Shown here: positions 12,701 to 29,400 of the stretch, in pieces
Position numbering within the stretch: the stretch's first letter is position 1
Layout of the letters: each line of letters starts with the position of its first letter
Assembly: GCA_029204225.1 (NCBI GenBank)
Contig: CM055093.1
Coordinates: 33,802,525-33,866,524 of the forward strand
From: Diphasiastrum complanatum
Taxonomy: Eukaryota; Streptophyta; Lycopodiopsida; Lycopodiales; Lycopodiaceae
Reading direction: 5' to 3'
Length of the DNA stretch: 64,000 bases
The notes under the pieces: generated by a model
The model's input: the letters and a program-made list of their open reading frames with translations, nothing else
What the model was told of the DNA's origin: nothing
The model's database searches: none
Made by a program: the position numbers and the translations under genes

Positions 12701-13889
12701 AAAAAAATGCATAAAAAACAGCGTACGCAATTTTATCGGGCTATTCTTGGAGTTGAGTTCTTGGAGAAGCGATGTTATTGCAGTGCTTTGTCCACATCAT
12801 AAATTTCATTTAGATTTTTATATATGATATTGATTGTTGTTTTGAAATCCGACATTGCACATGGTTTTAATTTCTCACATGAGTCTTTGTAGATCTAACA
12901 TCAACTAAAACTTATAAACCTAATCTACTCGTCGTCGTTGTGACGTCCAGTCTGCATGAACACAAGCAAACAAACTACATTAATATTTAATACTTGATCA
13001 TATTAAATTAAATAAAATTGACGTCAAAAAACAAACCACATTAGTATGAATACAAAAACTAGTATTTACATTTGGAGGATGGCCCTCGCTCTTTAGTTTG
13101 TTGACTAATGCGTCGTACGATTCCCTGTAGGCAAATTCGTATTCCTCCTTAGTTGGCAGACGTCCATAGTCCGTCAACTATCCATGCATTCAATTTAAGT
13201 TGAAATTAATTCAGGGCTACGTTGAAGCAACTGGTCATAATGCATATTAAAAAATAAAAGCATATAAAATCAAAGATAAACTATAAGAGTAGTGTAAGTT
13301 CACTTACCATGTTTGCTTGCAATGTGATCTTTCCGCTTGAGCCCAATCTAGGATTGCCTATCTCATGCATCCTAGCGGCCGCAACATACAATAATTACAA
13401 TAAACCCTAATATATTGAAATGATTACCTCGACATGATTACTACATTCATAAACATACAATACATTACAATAAACCCTAATACATTGAAATGAAGTAGAA
13501 AAGAAAATCGATTACAGAACTTTAATGCATATTGGAGTGGGACTTTCATACTTGTGTTAACAAAAGAAGAGAGATATGCGTGTCGAGCTCGAGCCTGCAC
13601 CAAGATGCAAATGAATCATATAAGTGACAATGTATAAGAATAGTACTATCTAAAAATTGAAACATTAGAATCATACACAAATTTTATGTTATTTGTGTTT
13701 TGTACTTGTTCATATATGCAGTTTATTACAATGAGATGAATTACATTCAGATCAATCTAGCGATGAAGACACTACTCAAGTTAATATGGTAAGTAATAAA
13801 CATGCATGTTTTCTTGTTCATAAAAACTTTGTTATTATAAGTTAAAATATTGTGCTAAAGTGACATGTACTTGATTTTTGTTTCTCGTA
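12701..13889. other. Non-coding interior of the CACTA region
   Basis: AT-rich sequence between the subterminal repeats and the first transposase-like codons. No domain recognised. Confidence 0.4.
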
Positions 13890-14600
13890 GAAAAATTATT
13901 TTCAAAATAAAATATGGTACACATGCCTCAAGTGTGATGGACAAAAGGTGCGTGAAAGACGCATTGTTGAAAATCATTTGTGGAAGTTTGGACAAAAAGA
14001 AGAAGCTCAACCATCGAATTTATAAGACATTGAGGTTTGTTAATTTTATATGATTATTTTTTATTATAATCTTCGTCAATCTATATATGTCACTTATGGA
14101 ATTTGTTTCATGTGTGTAGCCAATACATCGAATGCCATTCCACGGAGTTGATCCATCCGTGTTTAGTTACAATCAACGTCAAGTTTTGATAGACATGAGA
14201 AAACAAAGAATGAAACAAATTGAAAAGGCAAACACAATTGGAAAAAAGAATAATCAACTTGATTCTAATGATTATGATGATGAGGTGCAACACGATGAAG
14301 CAATGCACAACATGTTTGAATCTTACTTTGAAACAAATGAGAATGATGATATGCATGCATCTTCTAATGAAAACGGAGACCACAAATAATTTGAGATGGA
14401 TGAAGACGAGATTCTATTGCGCAAGGAGGCAGACACTCCTCTATATCCTGGAGCATTCATTTCAAGACTAGCTACGTCAATTCTTATTCTAAACCTTCAA
14501 GCAACATACAAATGGAATGAATGTAGCGTGACATCTTTACTCGAGTACTTAACACATAACACAACTATTATACTTTATAGCGTATTTACATTAAGTTAAT
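13890..14600 (+). pseudogene. CACTA (En/Spm) TNP2-type transposase, N-terminal portion
   Basis: Around 13,900-14,030 there is WYTCLKCDGQKVRERRIVENH, a Cys-Cys...His segment like the transposase-associated zinc-binding domain. From 14,132 an acidic linker (YDDEVQHDEAMHNMFESYF) leads to TPLYPGAFISRLATSILILN and WNECSVTSLLEYL, which aligns with the TNP2 segment LYPGC-KLSAIVKLYNLKAKYGWSD-SFTELL. An in-frame stop at about 14,389 and frame changes show decay. It lies in order with the TNP2 C-terminal pieces downstream. Confidence 0.72.
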
Positions 14601-14768
14601 TTTCTATCAACAATGGATCATACATGTGATCGACAAGTGATTGGTCGATCACATGTCGGTTTGAGAGTCCACTATGACTTTCAAACCGACATTGTCAATT
14701 GAAATCAAGTTCTTGTAACAGTGGTTTGTACAACTAGCTATATGTGTCAATGAGATAATCAATCCAAA

Positions 14769-15660
14769 TTGAATGAAATTTTCTTACTTGATCGAACTTT
14801 GGATACACCGATCACTTTTCCATTGAATATGATGAACTTAGCTTGGATATCAACTGATCCAATTACAGATCCGATTGAACATAACCTAATACATGTTAGT
14901 CATGCCTTGACTTATGATGGAGATGCAGAACTTACGGATGAGTGGACTCTCAATCACATGGATCCTACAAGATTTGGAATTCAAGATATTCCAGATGAAC
15001 CGACAATAAAGCCGCCAAAAGCAGTTATATTGAAGAAAGAAAATATGGTAGGACCAATGACAAAGAAACATGCTAAATAACACTATAATACGGTCCTGAA
15101 ATGAGAAAAATCATCTCAAAAAGTTGATTCTAAGAATGTACCATCTTTATTGGATAAAGGAAAGGAGAAGGTCAAGTATGATTCTTCAAGTCAAAATTCT
15201 CACAAGAAATCACCATCAATGAAGTCGTCATCTTTAGAGAAGAGCACATCTTCTAGAAAGTCATCACCTCCACGATCGATTCCTACCAATAAAGCTAAAC
15301 AAAGATCGAAGATCAACTCTTATAAAAAGGAACAATCAGAAGAAGTCCAGCATGATATGTCAGAGCATTTCAAACGCTATACTTTGGATGATGTTGTGAT
15401 TATGTTACCCAAGGCTCATCATGAACCAGAAGAGCAAGTACCAGAAACAAAGGAGGTTTACGATGGACCACCTGCTAGGACTCAGCCAATGAATCCTGCT
15501 AAACCAGGATAGCCAGAAAAAATTGTTCAAGTTGGAACGCAACTTACTCCCGAACAATTTCAAGCATTAAGAAAGTTATTGATCAAATATCGAGACTGTT
15601 TTGCTTGGACGTACCCTCTAACTACACCACCACCCCCACGCATGGGAGTAGAGGAATGGC
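14769..15660 (+). pseudogene. Gypsy-like polyprotein relic lodged in the CACTA transposase
   Basis: At about 15,540-15,610 the translation reads LTPEQFQALRKLLIKYRDCF followed by AWTY, the start of the Ty3/gypsy reverse transcriptase region (usual EL-ALLREYKDVFAWSYEDMPG). Preceding open stretches (14,769-15,080 and 15,150-15,512) are charged and serine/lysine-rich and could be the gag-pol linker. The segment interrupts the CACTA transposase order, so I infer a later insertion or a recombined fragment. No LTRs recognised. Confidence 0.55.
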
Positions 15661-15719
15661 ATGGTGAATGGCTTAAACATCACGACGTTAATTCTTCGTG
15701 AAATGAATCCATTGATGGT

Positions 15720-16880
15720 ATGAAACGGTTGTCTATTTCTCATAAATTACCCTATTGGAGGAATTTATTAATAAACCATCTATTGGATCCTATGCACATA
15801 TTCAAAAATGTCGGTGAATCCTTATGGAACCATATCATTGGCATAAAAGACAACTCCGCAGCTCGTAAAGATCTACAAGTGGTCGATGTGAAAAGACCCT
15901 ATTAGATTCAATACACCGAAGGTGGAGATGAGATTCTACCTAGCGTGCCGTGGATTCTTACAAAAGAGCAACTCTCATATGTTAAACATGTCATAAAACA
16001 AATGAGAACTCCAACAGGCTATGCACATTCTTTATGCAAGTCATTTACCAAATATGGTAAATTAAGTGGATTGAAATCACATGATTGGCATAAGATGTTG
16101 CAATTCATACTTCCACTTTCTATTCGAGGTCTCTTCAACGATGACGTACATAATACGCTTTACAATTTGTCATCGATGATTAGGTTTGTATATTTTTTTA
16201 AGCACTTGTATAAATATGTGTTATTTCAATTTTTTTATGTGTTAAACAACCTAATGTACTATCAATCTTGTAGGTGGATTTTCTCAAAAGAAATAAAAAA
16301 TAGTGAATCGGATTCCATGAAAATCCAAATGATCGAAATGGTATGTTTGTTGGAAAGAGATTTTCTAACTTCCTTTTTGGATATACAAGTTCATCTTCTA
16401 GTGCAGTTGGTTGAAGAAGTATCAATTGTAGGACCTGTGCACACGAGATGGATGTTCTACCTTGAGCGCTTTATGAAAGTTTTGAAGGGCTTTGTGAGAA
16501 AAAAGGCAAGGCCAAAAGGTACCATTGCAGAAAGTTGGCTTGTATAGGAATCTTTGGTTTATATCAAATAATCTTACAATTGCATCATGCAAGTCCAAAA
16601 ATGTGGTGTGAAGAAGAAGGTGAACGTGTTAAGGGTGAAGTACCACAAGGAAATGGTGTGCAAAAAAGACTTTCACCTCAATTAAAAGAGAAAATTGACA
16701 CATTCGTATTCTATAATTGTGGACAAATGGAAAAGTGGATTTCAAGGTATGAAGAAGCCAAAAAGGAAAGAAACATAACATTGAAAAGAAGAAGAAATAT
16801 CAATCGAAGAAGAAGGAGGGCATTGGAGAACGACAAATCTTTGGAGCCTTTACTTTTAAAATGCTCTTGTGAATGAGTTT
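15720..16880 (+). pseudogene. CACTA transposase, TNP2 end and DUF4218 domain
   Basis: At 15,720-15,905 the frame reads LPYWRNLLINHLLDPMHIFK then NVGESL, the conserved TNP2 segment LPYW-LLLRHNLDVMHIEKNV. At 15,945-16,547 it reads LSGLKSHDWHKMLQFILPL, RGLFNDDVHNTLYNLSSMIR, then LVQLVEEVSIVGPVHTRWMF and YLERFMKVLKGFVRKKARP: the DUF4218 domain of plant CACTA transposases. A stop at 15,903 and an intron-like AT-rich stretch at 16,185-16,270 separate the pieces. The tail (16,680-16,760, DTFVFYNCGQMEKWI) fits the region after DUF4218. Broken relative to a full transposase. Confidence 0.85.
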
Positions 16881-17059
16881 TTGACACGATGCTAAAAGCA
16901 TCCGAAAATGGAGAAGAAGTGACCGAATTAGAATGAGAATTTGTTTGCGGATGTGGATGGAAGGTTCGTGTAATATTGTTTTTGTGAAGTTTTGTTTTTG
17001 TACTACTCAATATATGAATAGTATTTCTAATTACACACATTTTTTTTTTTGTGTTTTAG

Positions 17060-17936
17060 TATACATCATACACTGCCATGTGGGCATATGGACACCATTA
17101 CAGTGTTGAGAGAGTTGACAACAGACGACGTACATATGATTGTGGTATAATGACCAACTTTCAACAAGAGAGTCGTTCTAGTGCGAGGGACCCTAATGTC
17201 ATTTCAGGCGACCTAGACTATGTCGGCACATTGCAACATATTTATGAAGTAGATTATGAGACTAATGACAAATACTTTATTTTTGACGTAAAATGGTTTA
17301 AGGTCATCTATCATGGAAGCAACGCCACGATTAGAAATGATAACTCAAAGTTTTTTCAAATCGACTCAACAAAATGTATATCGATGGACTCCCATGACAC
17401 TTTAGTATTGCCACGACATTGCGAACAAGTGAGACTCTAAAATTTCAATGTCATTAATATTCGCAATCCAATTATTTATGTATCAATCTTATAAGACTAA
17501 CTTAATTTTTTTTAATTCTTTGGCAGATTATATTCCATCCAGATCGAATAGACCCAAGATGGTGGTATGTGATCCAACTTAATGGAAGAAAACGACGCGT
17601 GTTTGAAGGAAAAGATATTGTTGAATTGGATACACACGACTGGAAGAACCCGGACCACTCATCCAAACTCCAAATGATGTTGAAATGATGGGAGAAGAAG
17701 ATACAAATGAAAATGATGAGATTCCTATGATCGTACAAGACCAAATTGGGGGTAATTTGAGGCCCCCACGTTTGGATCGGATAGAATTAGAAGAAGAGGA
17801 GATTAAATATGAGGGTAGCTCACATCATCAAAGAGACAAGATCGGAAATTTTCGATTATACCTAGACCTAGATTTAGATGAGTGTCAAGACTTGTCTGAT
17901 GACAAAAATGATGCAAATGATGAGAATGATCTATGA
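17060..17936 (+). pseudogene. CACTA transposase, DUF4216 domain and acidic C-terminus
   Basis: The frame at 17,078-17,440 contains YDCGIMTNFQQESRSSARDP, DLDYVGTLQHIYEVDY, FIFDVKWFKV and DSHDTLVLPRHCEQV; the next exon (about 17,527-17,690) begins IIFHPDRIDPRWWYVIQLNG. Together they match DUF4216 (usual GVL-DIIEL-Y-VLFKCDWFD...PFVLASQA-QVFYV-DP-WHVVI). A short AT-rich intron separates them. The tail (17,685-17,936) is strongly acidic. This is the 3' part of the CACTA transposase gene; no right-hand inverted repeat was found. Confidence 0.85.
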
Positions 17937-18530
17937 TTATCTATCATTTTTTTTTAAAAATATTCATCGCAATACTTTTTATGTATACTTTTATAGATAG
18001 AGTTGAATGTGATAATTATAATACCCGAACCTTGCGGTTATGTCCTATTTTAGAATGTCACCACATATTCCCTCCCTGCGACTTGTAGGTTTTTCCATGC
18101 AAGTTGAAAAGATTAGAACCTCGCCTTTAACGGGAGAAAAGTAAGGGCTACACACCTTCCTAGGATTGGGGATTTTAATTATCTATATTTCACCTTTGCA
18201 TATTAATTAATTGCTAGTGTATGCAATAAATATGATATTGCTTTGAACAAAATGAAAATTATGAACTACATTTAATTTCTTACTATGTTAGATATTGTAT
18301 CCTAATAATAAAACAAGTTGAAACAACACAAACTCACCGATAAAGTCACTCGAAGCTTAAGTGCAAACGTGCAATTGCTCGCTCTTTTTTTTTTGAATAT
18401 TTTGTCACATGCACAAGCAATTAAAAAATAACACTATATTACACAATTGAACCATTATTATAAGCAAATTCAAACATACAATTACCATCAAACACTATCT
18501 AGTCATCTACTACTCTAAATCTTAATGAAG
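17937..18530. other. Non-coding DNA downstream of the CACTA relic
   Basis: AT-rich, nothing recognised. The expected right end of the CACTA element (a CACTA-type inverted terminus with GACGTC repeats) is absent here. Confidence 0.4.
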
Positions 18531-18535
18531 ACACA

Positions 18536-18577
<42 letters not shown>

Positions 18578-18588
18578 CTCTCTCTCTA
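18531..18588. repeat. (AC)n(TC)n microsatellite
   Basis: An uninterrupted AC run of about 40 bp passes directly into a TC run of about 16 bp. Confidence 0.95.
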
Positions 18589-18673
18589 TAAATCTAATAT
18601 AAATTTTTTTTCTATCAAACACTATTTATTTATCTATCACTCTTAAATACCCTAAACTAATGCATAAAACAAA

Positions 18674-23432
<4,759 letters not shown>

Positions 23433-23447
23433 TCACTACTCAATGGC

Positions 23448-26400
23448 ATGCTAGACTGGATTGAATTTGTTTGTTCTTGGATGCCCCCTATGAAAAAATA
23501 CCGTGAAAGATTAAAGAACATGCTTTCTGTGGAACCTGTTATTCCTTCGGGATCAAAGCGTAAACATCAGAACACTATGATTGTAGAAAATTGGGTATCT
23601 ATGGAAAATCATTTGCTGAGTCCCTTTGACGAACAGATGAGGTCACTAGTTATTCCAGCGCACATGCAACCAATCAGCAAGGTTCTGTTTCAAAAGAACA
23701 CGTCTTCATTCCATGATGCAAAAGACATTGCTTCTGCAAACATTTTCAATTTTGATAGTGGTCTTGGCCATTCTCGGTCCATTACTCCCTTCGACAAACG
23801 GATGAGGCCACTAGCTGTTCCAGCACAGACACAACCAATCAGCAAGGTTCCCTTTCAAAAAAACATTTTTTCTTTTCATGATGCAAAAGACATTGCTTCT
23901 GCAAACATTTATACTTTTGAAAGTGGTCTTGGGCATTTTCGGTCAGTTACTCCCTTATCAAGGTCATTGCAGGTTCCACAACGAATTTCTCATTCTCAAA
24001 GTTTGGACAAAGTTAGTAGGAGCAATGATGGTTTGCACAGAAATCCCTCAGAGAATGGTGCATTGACTGGGAATGCTAGGGGTTCAAATAGTGTGGCTAC
24101 TGATGCTTTGCTAGATGCAGCAAAGAAGCCAGTAATTCCCAGTATATGTGGCACAAGGGAATTCTCGAATTCTAAATTCACAGGTTTGGACAACATAAGT
24201 GAGTTAGAGCTATATCGAAGTTATGTTCAGGCTGTACAGGGCAGTTTAGCATCCAGATCTGCTGGGTGGGGAGACTTATCTGCAAGCTTGAAAGCAACTG
24301 GTAGCAATCTTCAGCAAGGACCGAGGTTTTCATTTGAAAGTGGTAGACGTACTTCCTCCATTGGGCCTTCTGTGCCTGGAAGTGGTTTTTTACATTTCGA
24401 TGCTTCAAATAGCAAAGATAGGCAAGTTGCTGAGAGAACAGCCCCTAGTACTCCTGTATGGAAGAAGTTATTTAATAAAGCTCAACAAATAAACCCCGAG
24501 GAGACTGTGGATCTTGAGGCCAAAGTTTTAGAAGCTCAACTTCATGCACTTCGACTTACGAAAGAAGGCATTTGGAGAATAGCTGAGCAAAGGAGGAAAT
24601 CAGAGCTGGAAAAGTTGAAAAAGAAGGACGTGGTACTTAGAACATTTTACCTGGTTGCTGTGGCTTTTATTCTTTGCACTTAAGTTTTTTCTAGTTTTTG
24701 TGATTTTTTAAGCTGAAAGTATCATGGTTTTTAGAAATCCTCAAATGCCACACTTTAGTTGTTGACATTCTTTTGTGATTTTACCAAATCCAGCATCTGA
24801 TTATGGCAACCTACAGAAAAAGGTTTCAGACTCTCTGCTGTTAAGTTAACATTATGTCATCTCAACCTTTTGAATGGATACATCATACTTTATAGAGGGT
24901 TGAAAAGCCTTTATGTGCAGGCTGATGCTTTTACGTCTCTGTCCAGTGATGCAGAGGAAGCAGTAGAATCTGCTCTACTTTCACAGCAAAGGCAAGTCTG
25001 TTATGATTCAAATGATCTTGAACTTTTTGCTAAAGGATATCTGATCTGATTTTGAGGATTTCAAGTTGGTTCTTATAATTTTCTGGAGTGATAGTTTGCT
25101 CCATGTCCAAATCTAAGTAAGTTTTCTTTTTGTTCAGAAACAGAATTTTAGTGACGCATGAGAAGTCAAACATCGATATTACGGGGGCAGTTATACAGTG
25201 CCTTTTACCTGGTGCATGGCTCAATGATGAGGTAGACTGATATCCTTCCTTGTTTTTGGGCATATGTGTCCTTGTTGGATTTTGATGTTGAATTTCCCTG
25301 GACGGGATGTTTTACAGGTTATAAATCTATACATGGAGCTGCTAAAAGAAAGAGAAGTACGTGAACCAAAGAAGTTTCTCAGCTGCCATTTTTTCAGCAC
25401 ATTTTTTTACAATAAGGTGAATGAAGTCAATTTCTTTTGTTGTAAGAGAGGCTTAATTGGACAATTATATTTTCAGTTTGGCTCTTTTTATGAATTCAAA
25501 TAAATGTCAAAGGTAAAGATAAATCAATATCTGGATGTTCTACATTTAACAGTTTGCTATTGCAAGTGGATGCGTATTTTGCTAAACGTGTATTGTTCTT
25601 TGTTTCAATATATTATAGTTTTATATTATCGTAGGTATAACTTTGGTATACATTTGATTTCCATTGGGCGCAAGGTATTGCTTTGTCCCAAAAGGACCTA
25701 TTTAGAGGACTTGCCATTTGGACAACAGCCATGTTAGGAAGCATAGTTACCATGAATTGCGATACGTTGCCAAATGAATCTCGATTCGTCTATGGATCGT
25801 CCAGGTTCGATTGAAATCAAATCCTGAGAAAAACAAAATATGTTTCTTTGATTTTGCTTTTCAATGTTCTAATCTGTACTCAATTATTTAAAGAGTGTAC
25901 TGTGTGATGGATGTTTGATGATGGATCATGGATAAATCATAAACCACAATTTTAAGTGGAACATGAAATTTAAATGACGGAACACGTAGAGTCTAGACAT
26001 TAAAATTGCTTATTGTAGTTTGTCAAGTGTGACTCTTATCCATCGTCACGTGCATTGTGATTCTATGAACACTTATTTGGTTTCATCTATTTACAAGGGA
26101 CAGTGAACTGTATGCATTCACTAGCAATCTAACATCTATAAGAAACATAGTAGACATTAGGTTTTTCTTATGATGTGGCACTCCTCAGTCCAAATTTTAT
26201 GCTTACCTTTAGGACTTACTACTTAGAAAGTTTAACGTCCAAGATACAGAGTTACAGACTAACTTCATCGTGACTGAGTCCGCCTTCACTTCTGGAGAAG
26301 TGAGAATCTCAGTTCGTTGGTCTTTGAACAAATATCTGGAGGCTACCTTGGATGTATGTTTGTACAGTGATTTATACTTGCTCTTGGGCATCGGTGAATT

Positions 26401-29400
26401 GAGTGTCGTAGTTTGATCTGTGCTATGCATGATGGAGTTAATGGCTTGAGATTTAGTGGGTGAACTCCATGGGGTTGATGACTTTTTCTCCATTGTCATG
26501 TTGGGTAGACATAACATTGATGTACAACCTACTCATGATTCTTGAACATTGAACAATGAATCTTGATTCTTGACATGTGACATACTATAAATTTATGTAA
26601 GTTTAGAACATACATGATGTTACTGCAGCCAGGTCCTAGTAGATATAGTATAGAGAAGTATTTAGAGTAGAATCTGGATACATCATACATCACACATGGC
26701 TCTAGAATCCAGTGTCCATATTCATCTCATATGAGATATTATGCATATGATGGTGTCAAATCATCAATTATGAATAACACACTATAACTTGCTTTACCAT
26801 TCTCAAGCAACAATCAATGAACACTGAGCTGGAAAGTCAGATTCGGTCCTCCCGAATCCAACTTCCTTGCCATTAAACATGATGCATAATCTAAAATAGA
26901 TTTCCATTCACGATGACATTATGCTATGTACAAATTAACAAGAATTCAGGATTCATCAAGGATCATAACAAAATCTAACTGAGATTTGAATCCATGACTA
27001 GCAACAATTGATTAGAAAATGGTAGATGTTTTGTTGAATATTCTAGCAAGAGACTCGAGTATTAGATGTCTGAGTTCTACAATGGCAATGATACTTTGTG
27101 AATCTAACTGCAGTGCTGAGTGTAAACAATGCACATGTGACTTGATGAGTGATCTTGAGTGGTTCATACATGATAAGTTAGGACGTCCAGTAGTTTACAT
27201 TGTCCCATGCTACAATGTTACTAGCTACTTAATATGGAATCTTGATATATGTTTATAATTGCAATGGATGAAAGAAGCGATTTACATTTGACATAAGGTT
27301 GAATCATAGTTGCAGCGAATCGCGATTCGCGAATCGCGATTCTGAACCCAGATCGTGAATATATCTATATATATATATATTTAAACTTATGTACACTTTT
27401 GCGCATGTGTATGGTGCACCCATGCATCCTCCTCCCCTCACCCATGCATACACATTTTTAAACTAAAAATTAAAAAAAAGAGGATGCATGTATGGGGAGG
27501 AGGATGCATGGCCATGGTCCTCCTCCCCATGCATGCATATTCAAAAATCCAGCTCCCTCCTCTGTCCTCCATCACTCCAGCTCCTCTGGCCTCCATTGCT
27601 TTTTGCCTAGAATCTCTCTGGAATGGTTGAGCCTGGAAGTTGGTGAGGTTTATTCATCAAAAATTGGCATGTTAGATGCACGACTTCCTAATCTATTCAC
27701 TAGGCCGCAGAAAGGATGTTTGAACGATGGCAGGACAGTACAGGCAGATCGGTGAATATTCTAATAGTAGATCTCATTGGGGCGACGCATTCTGATCTGA
27801 TAGAGCAGCACTCTTGTGGAGCTGTGCTGGCGGCTATAGCGAATAGTGTGCATCTCCTCTTTGCTTACCTTGTGAAGACCTTACACGGCCTTGAATTCTT
27901 TCCATGAAAGAAGGGCTTTTAGCTTTTTGCATGGAGTTGATTTTCGTGCACTGGTCATGGACAGTTGGGTCTTCTAAGGTTGCATGGCTGTTCGGTCTTG
28001 CATGGAAGAAAAGACGGATCACTCCAGCTGCTTGCGATGCATTTGATTTCAAGAAAGGCTTCATGATGTTTTTCATGATGGTCTCTGCTTTTGGACACAA
28101 CTTCATGTAGAACCCATATGACAGGCCTGTCACGGGTGTTGGAAGATCATTAAAGTCTACATTTTTAATTGAAATTACTAGAGGCAACAAAGACGGCTGT
28201 GGTAGCGGAATCGAAATATGCCAGCGACTTTGCATGCCTGCAGCACAGTCAACACAGTCATGCCTTTACGGATCTGCAACGAATGCCCATCCACGCTGAC
28301 TTTGATCGTGTCCTCAGTATCTGCCTTTAGGGATCTGCAACGAAGGCCCATCTATGCTGACTTTCATCGTCTCCTCAGGTAATGCGTGCGCTTGCCAACA
28401 GAAGCATCGACGGCTCTTCTTTGGGGGCTTCAAGCAGTGTGCAATAAACACCAGTTTGTAGTGGATCAACGGCGCTAATTAGTTCCGGGGGTGGTCTGTA
28501 GAGCGTTAGGCATCTGCAAAAAGAAACCTGCAAAGAAGAGACCTGTAAAAAACTGCATGAATCATCGTCTTGACTGTCACATTTTTTTTTTGCAACATGT
28601 TTTGGATCTGGGCTTTCCCTTTCTGCAGTTTGCCAAGCAACCTCAAAGAGTTCGAATGCATCTTTGTAATGCGTTACCGCTGCATCAAACTCCTTCTTGT
28701 ACGCCACATTTCCAGTCTCCTTCTCTCCTTAATAGCCTCTGCCTTCCGGTCCTTTTTTTCCCTTTTCCTCCTCAGACACCTCCATCAGTTGTGGCTCTAT
28801 CTCTGGCTCATGCCTTGTTGTGGCTTTAGTAGCAGGTCTTGCCGGCTCATCCTCATGATCAAACATACCTCTCATGTCTTGGTCCTACGTTTGTATGTTC
28901 ACCCCCAACAACAATCCTAATACTTGCGTCATCCGTGGATCTGCTCATTGAGCTAGGGTTTCTTTGCACATCTTGAAGCATTCTCACAAAGTCAGGCTGC
29001 TGCAGAAAACCTTTTGTTTTTAGATCTGTCTATATCTTTGCCCACACCTCTGGCCCTTGAAACATATTACCAAAAGGCGCCGATCCCGATGTAAAAGGGA
29101 ATCTCTAGATCTTGATGCTGCCTGTGCATCAGCCAAGCCAAATTTCAGAGCCTCATTGTTAGGTTCATAATTCAACTCCTTCTGGTAGGCATCGGTTTCA
29201 TCCTTGAATTTCCATGAATGAGACGCCTTGAATTTCCATGAACAAATAATCTTCAGTCTCTTAAATTTGAGACCGGCATATGTTAATCATTAGCTTTAGA
29301 AACTACTTGCACAGTTCTGAACATGTTATCATGTAATGATTGAATCATGGCATGACATAGCATATACTTCAGGTTCAAGACACTCGTGCTGTTGTGAGCA

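Noticed and set aside
25742-25800. CATAGTTACCATGAATTGCGATACG as the left end of another complete hAT element
   Set aside because: No matching right end or 8-bp duplication was found, so it is mentioned only as a possible lone terminus.
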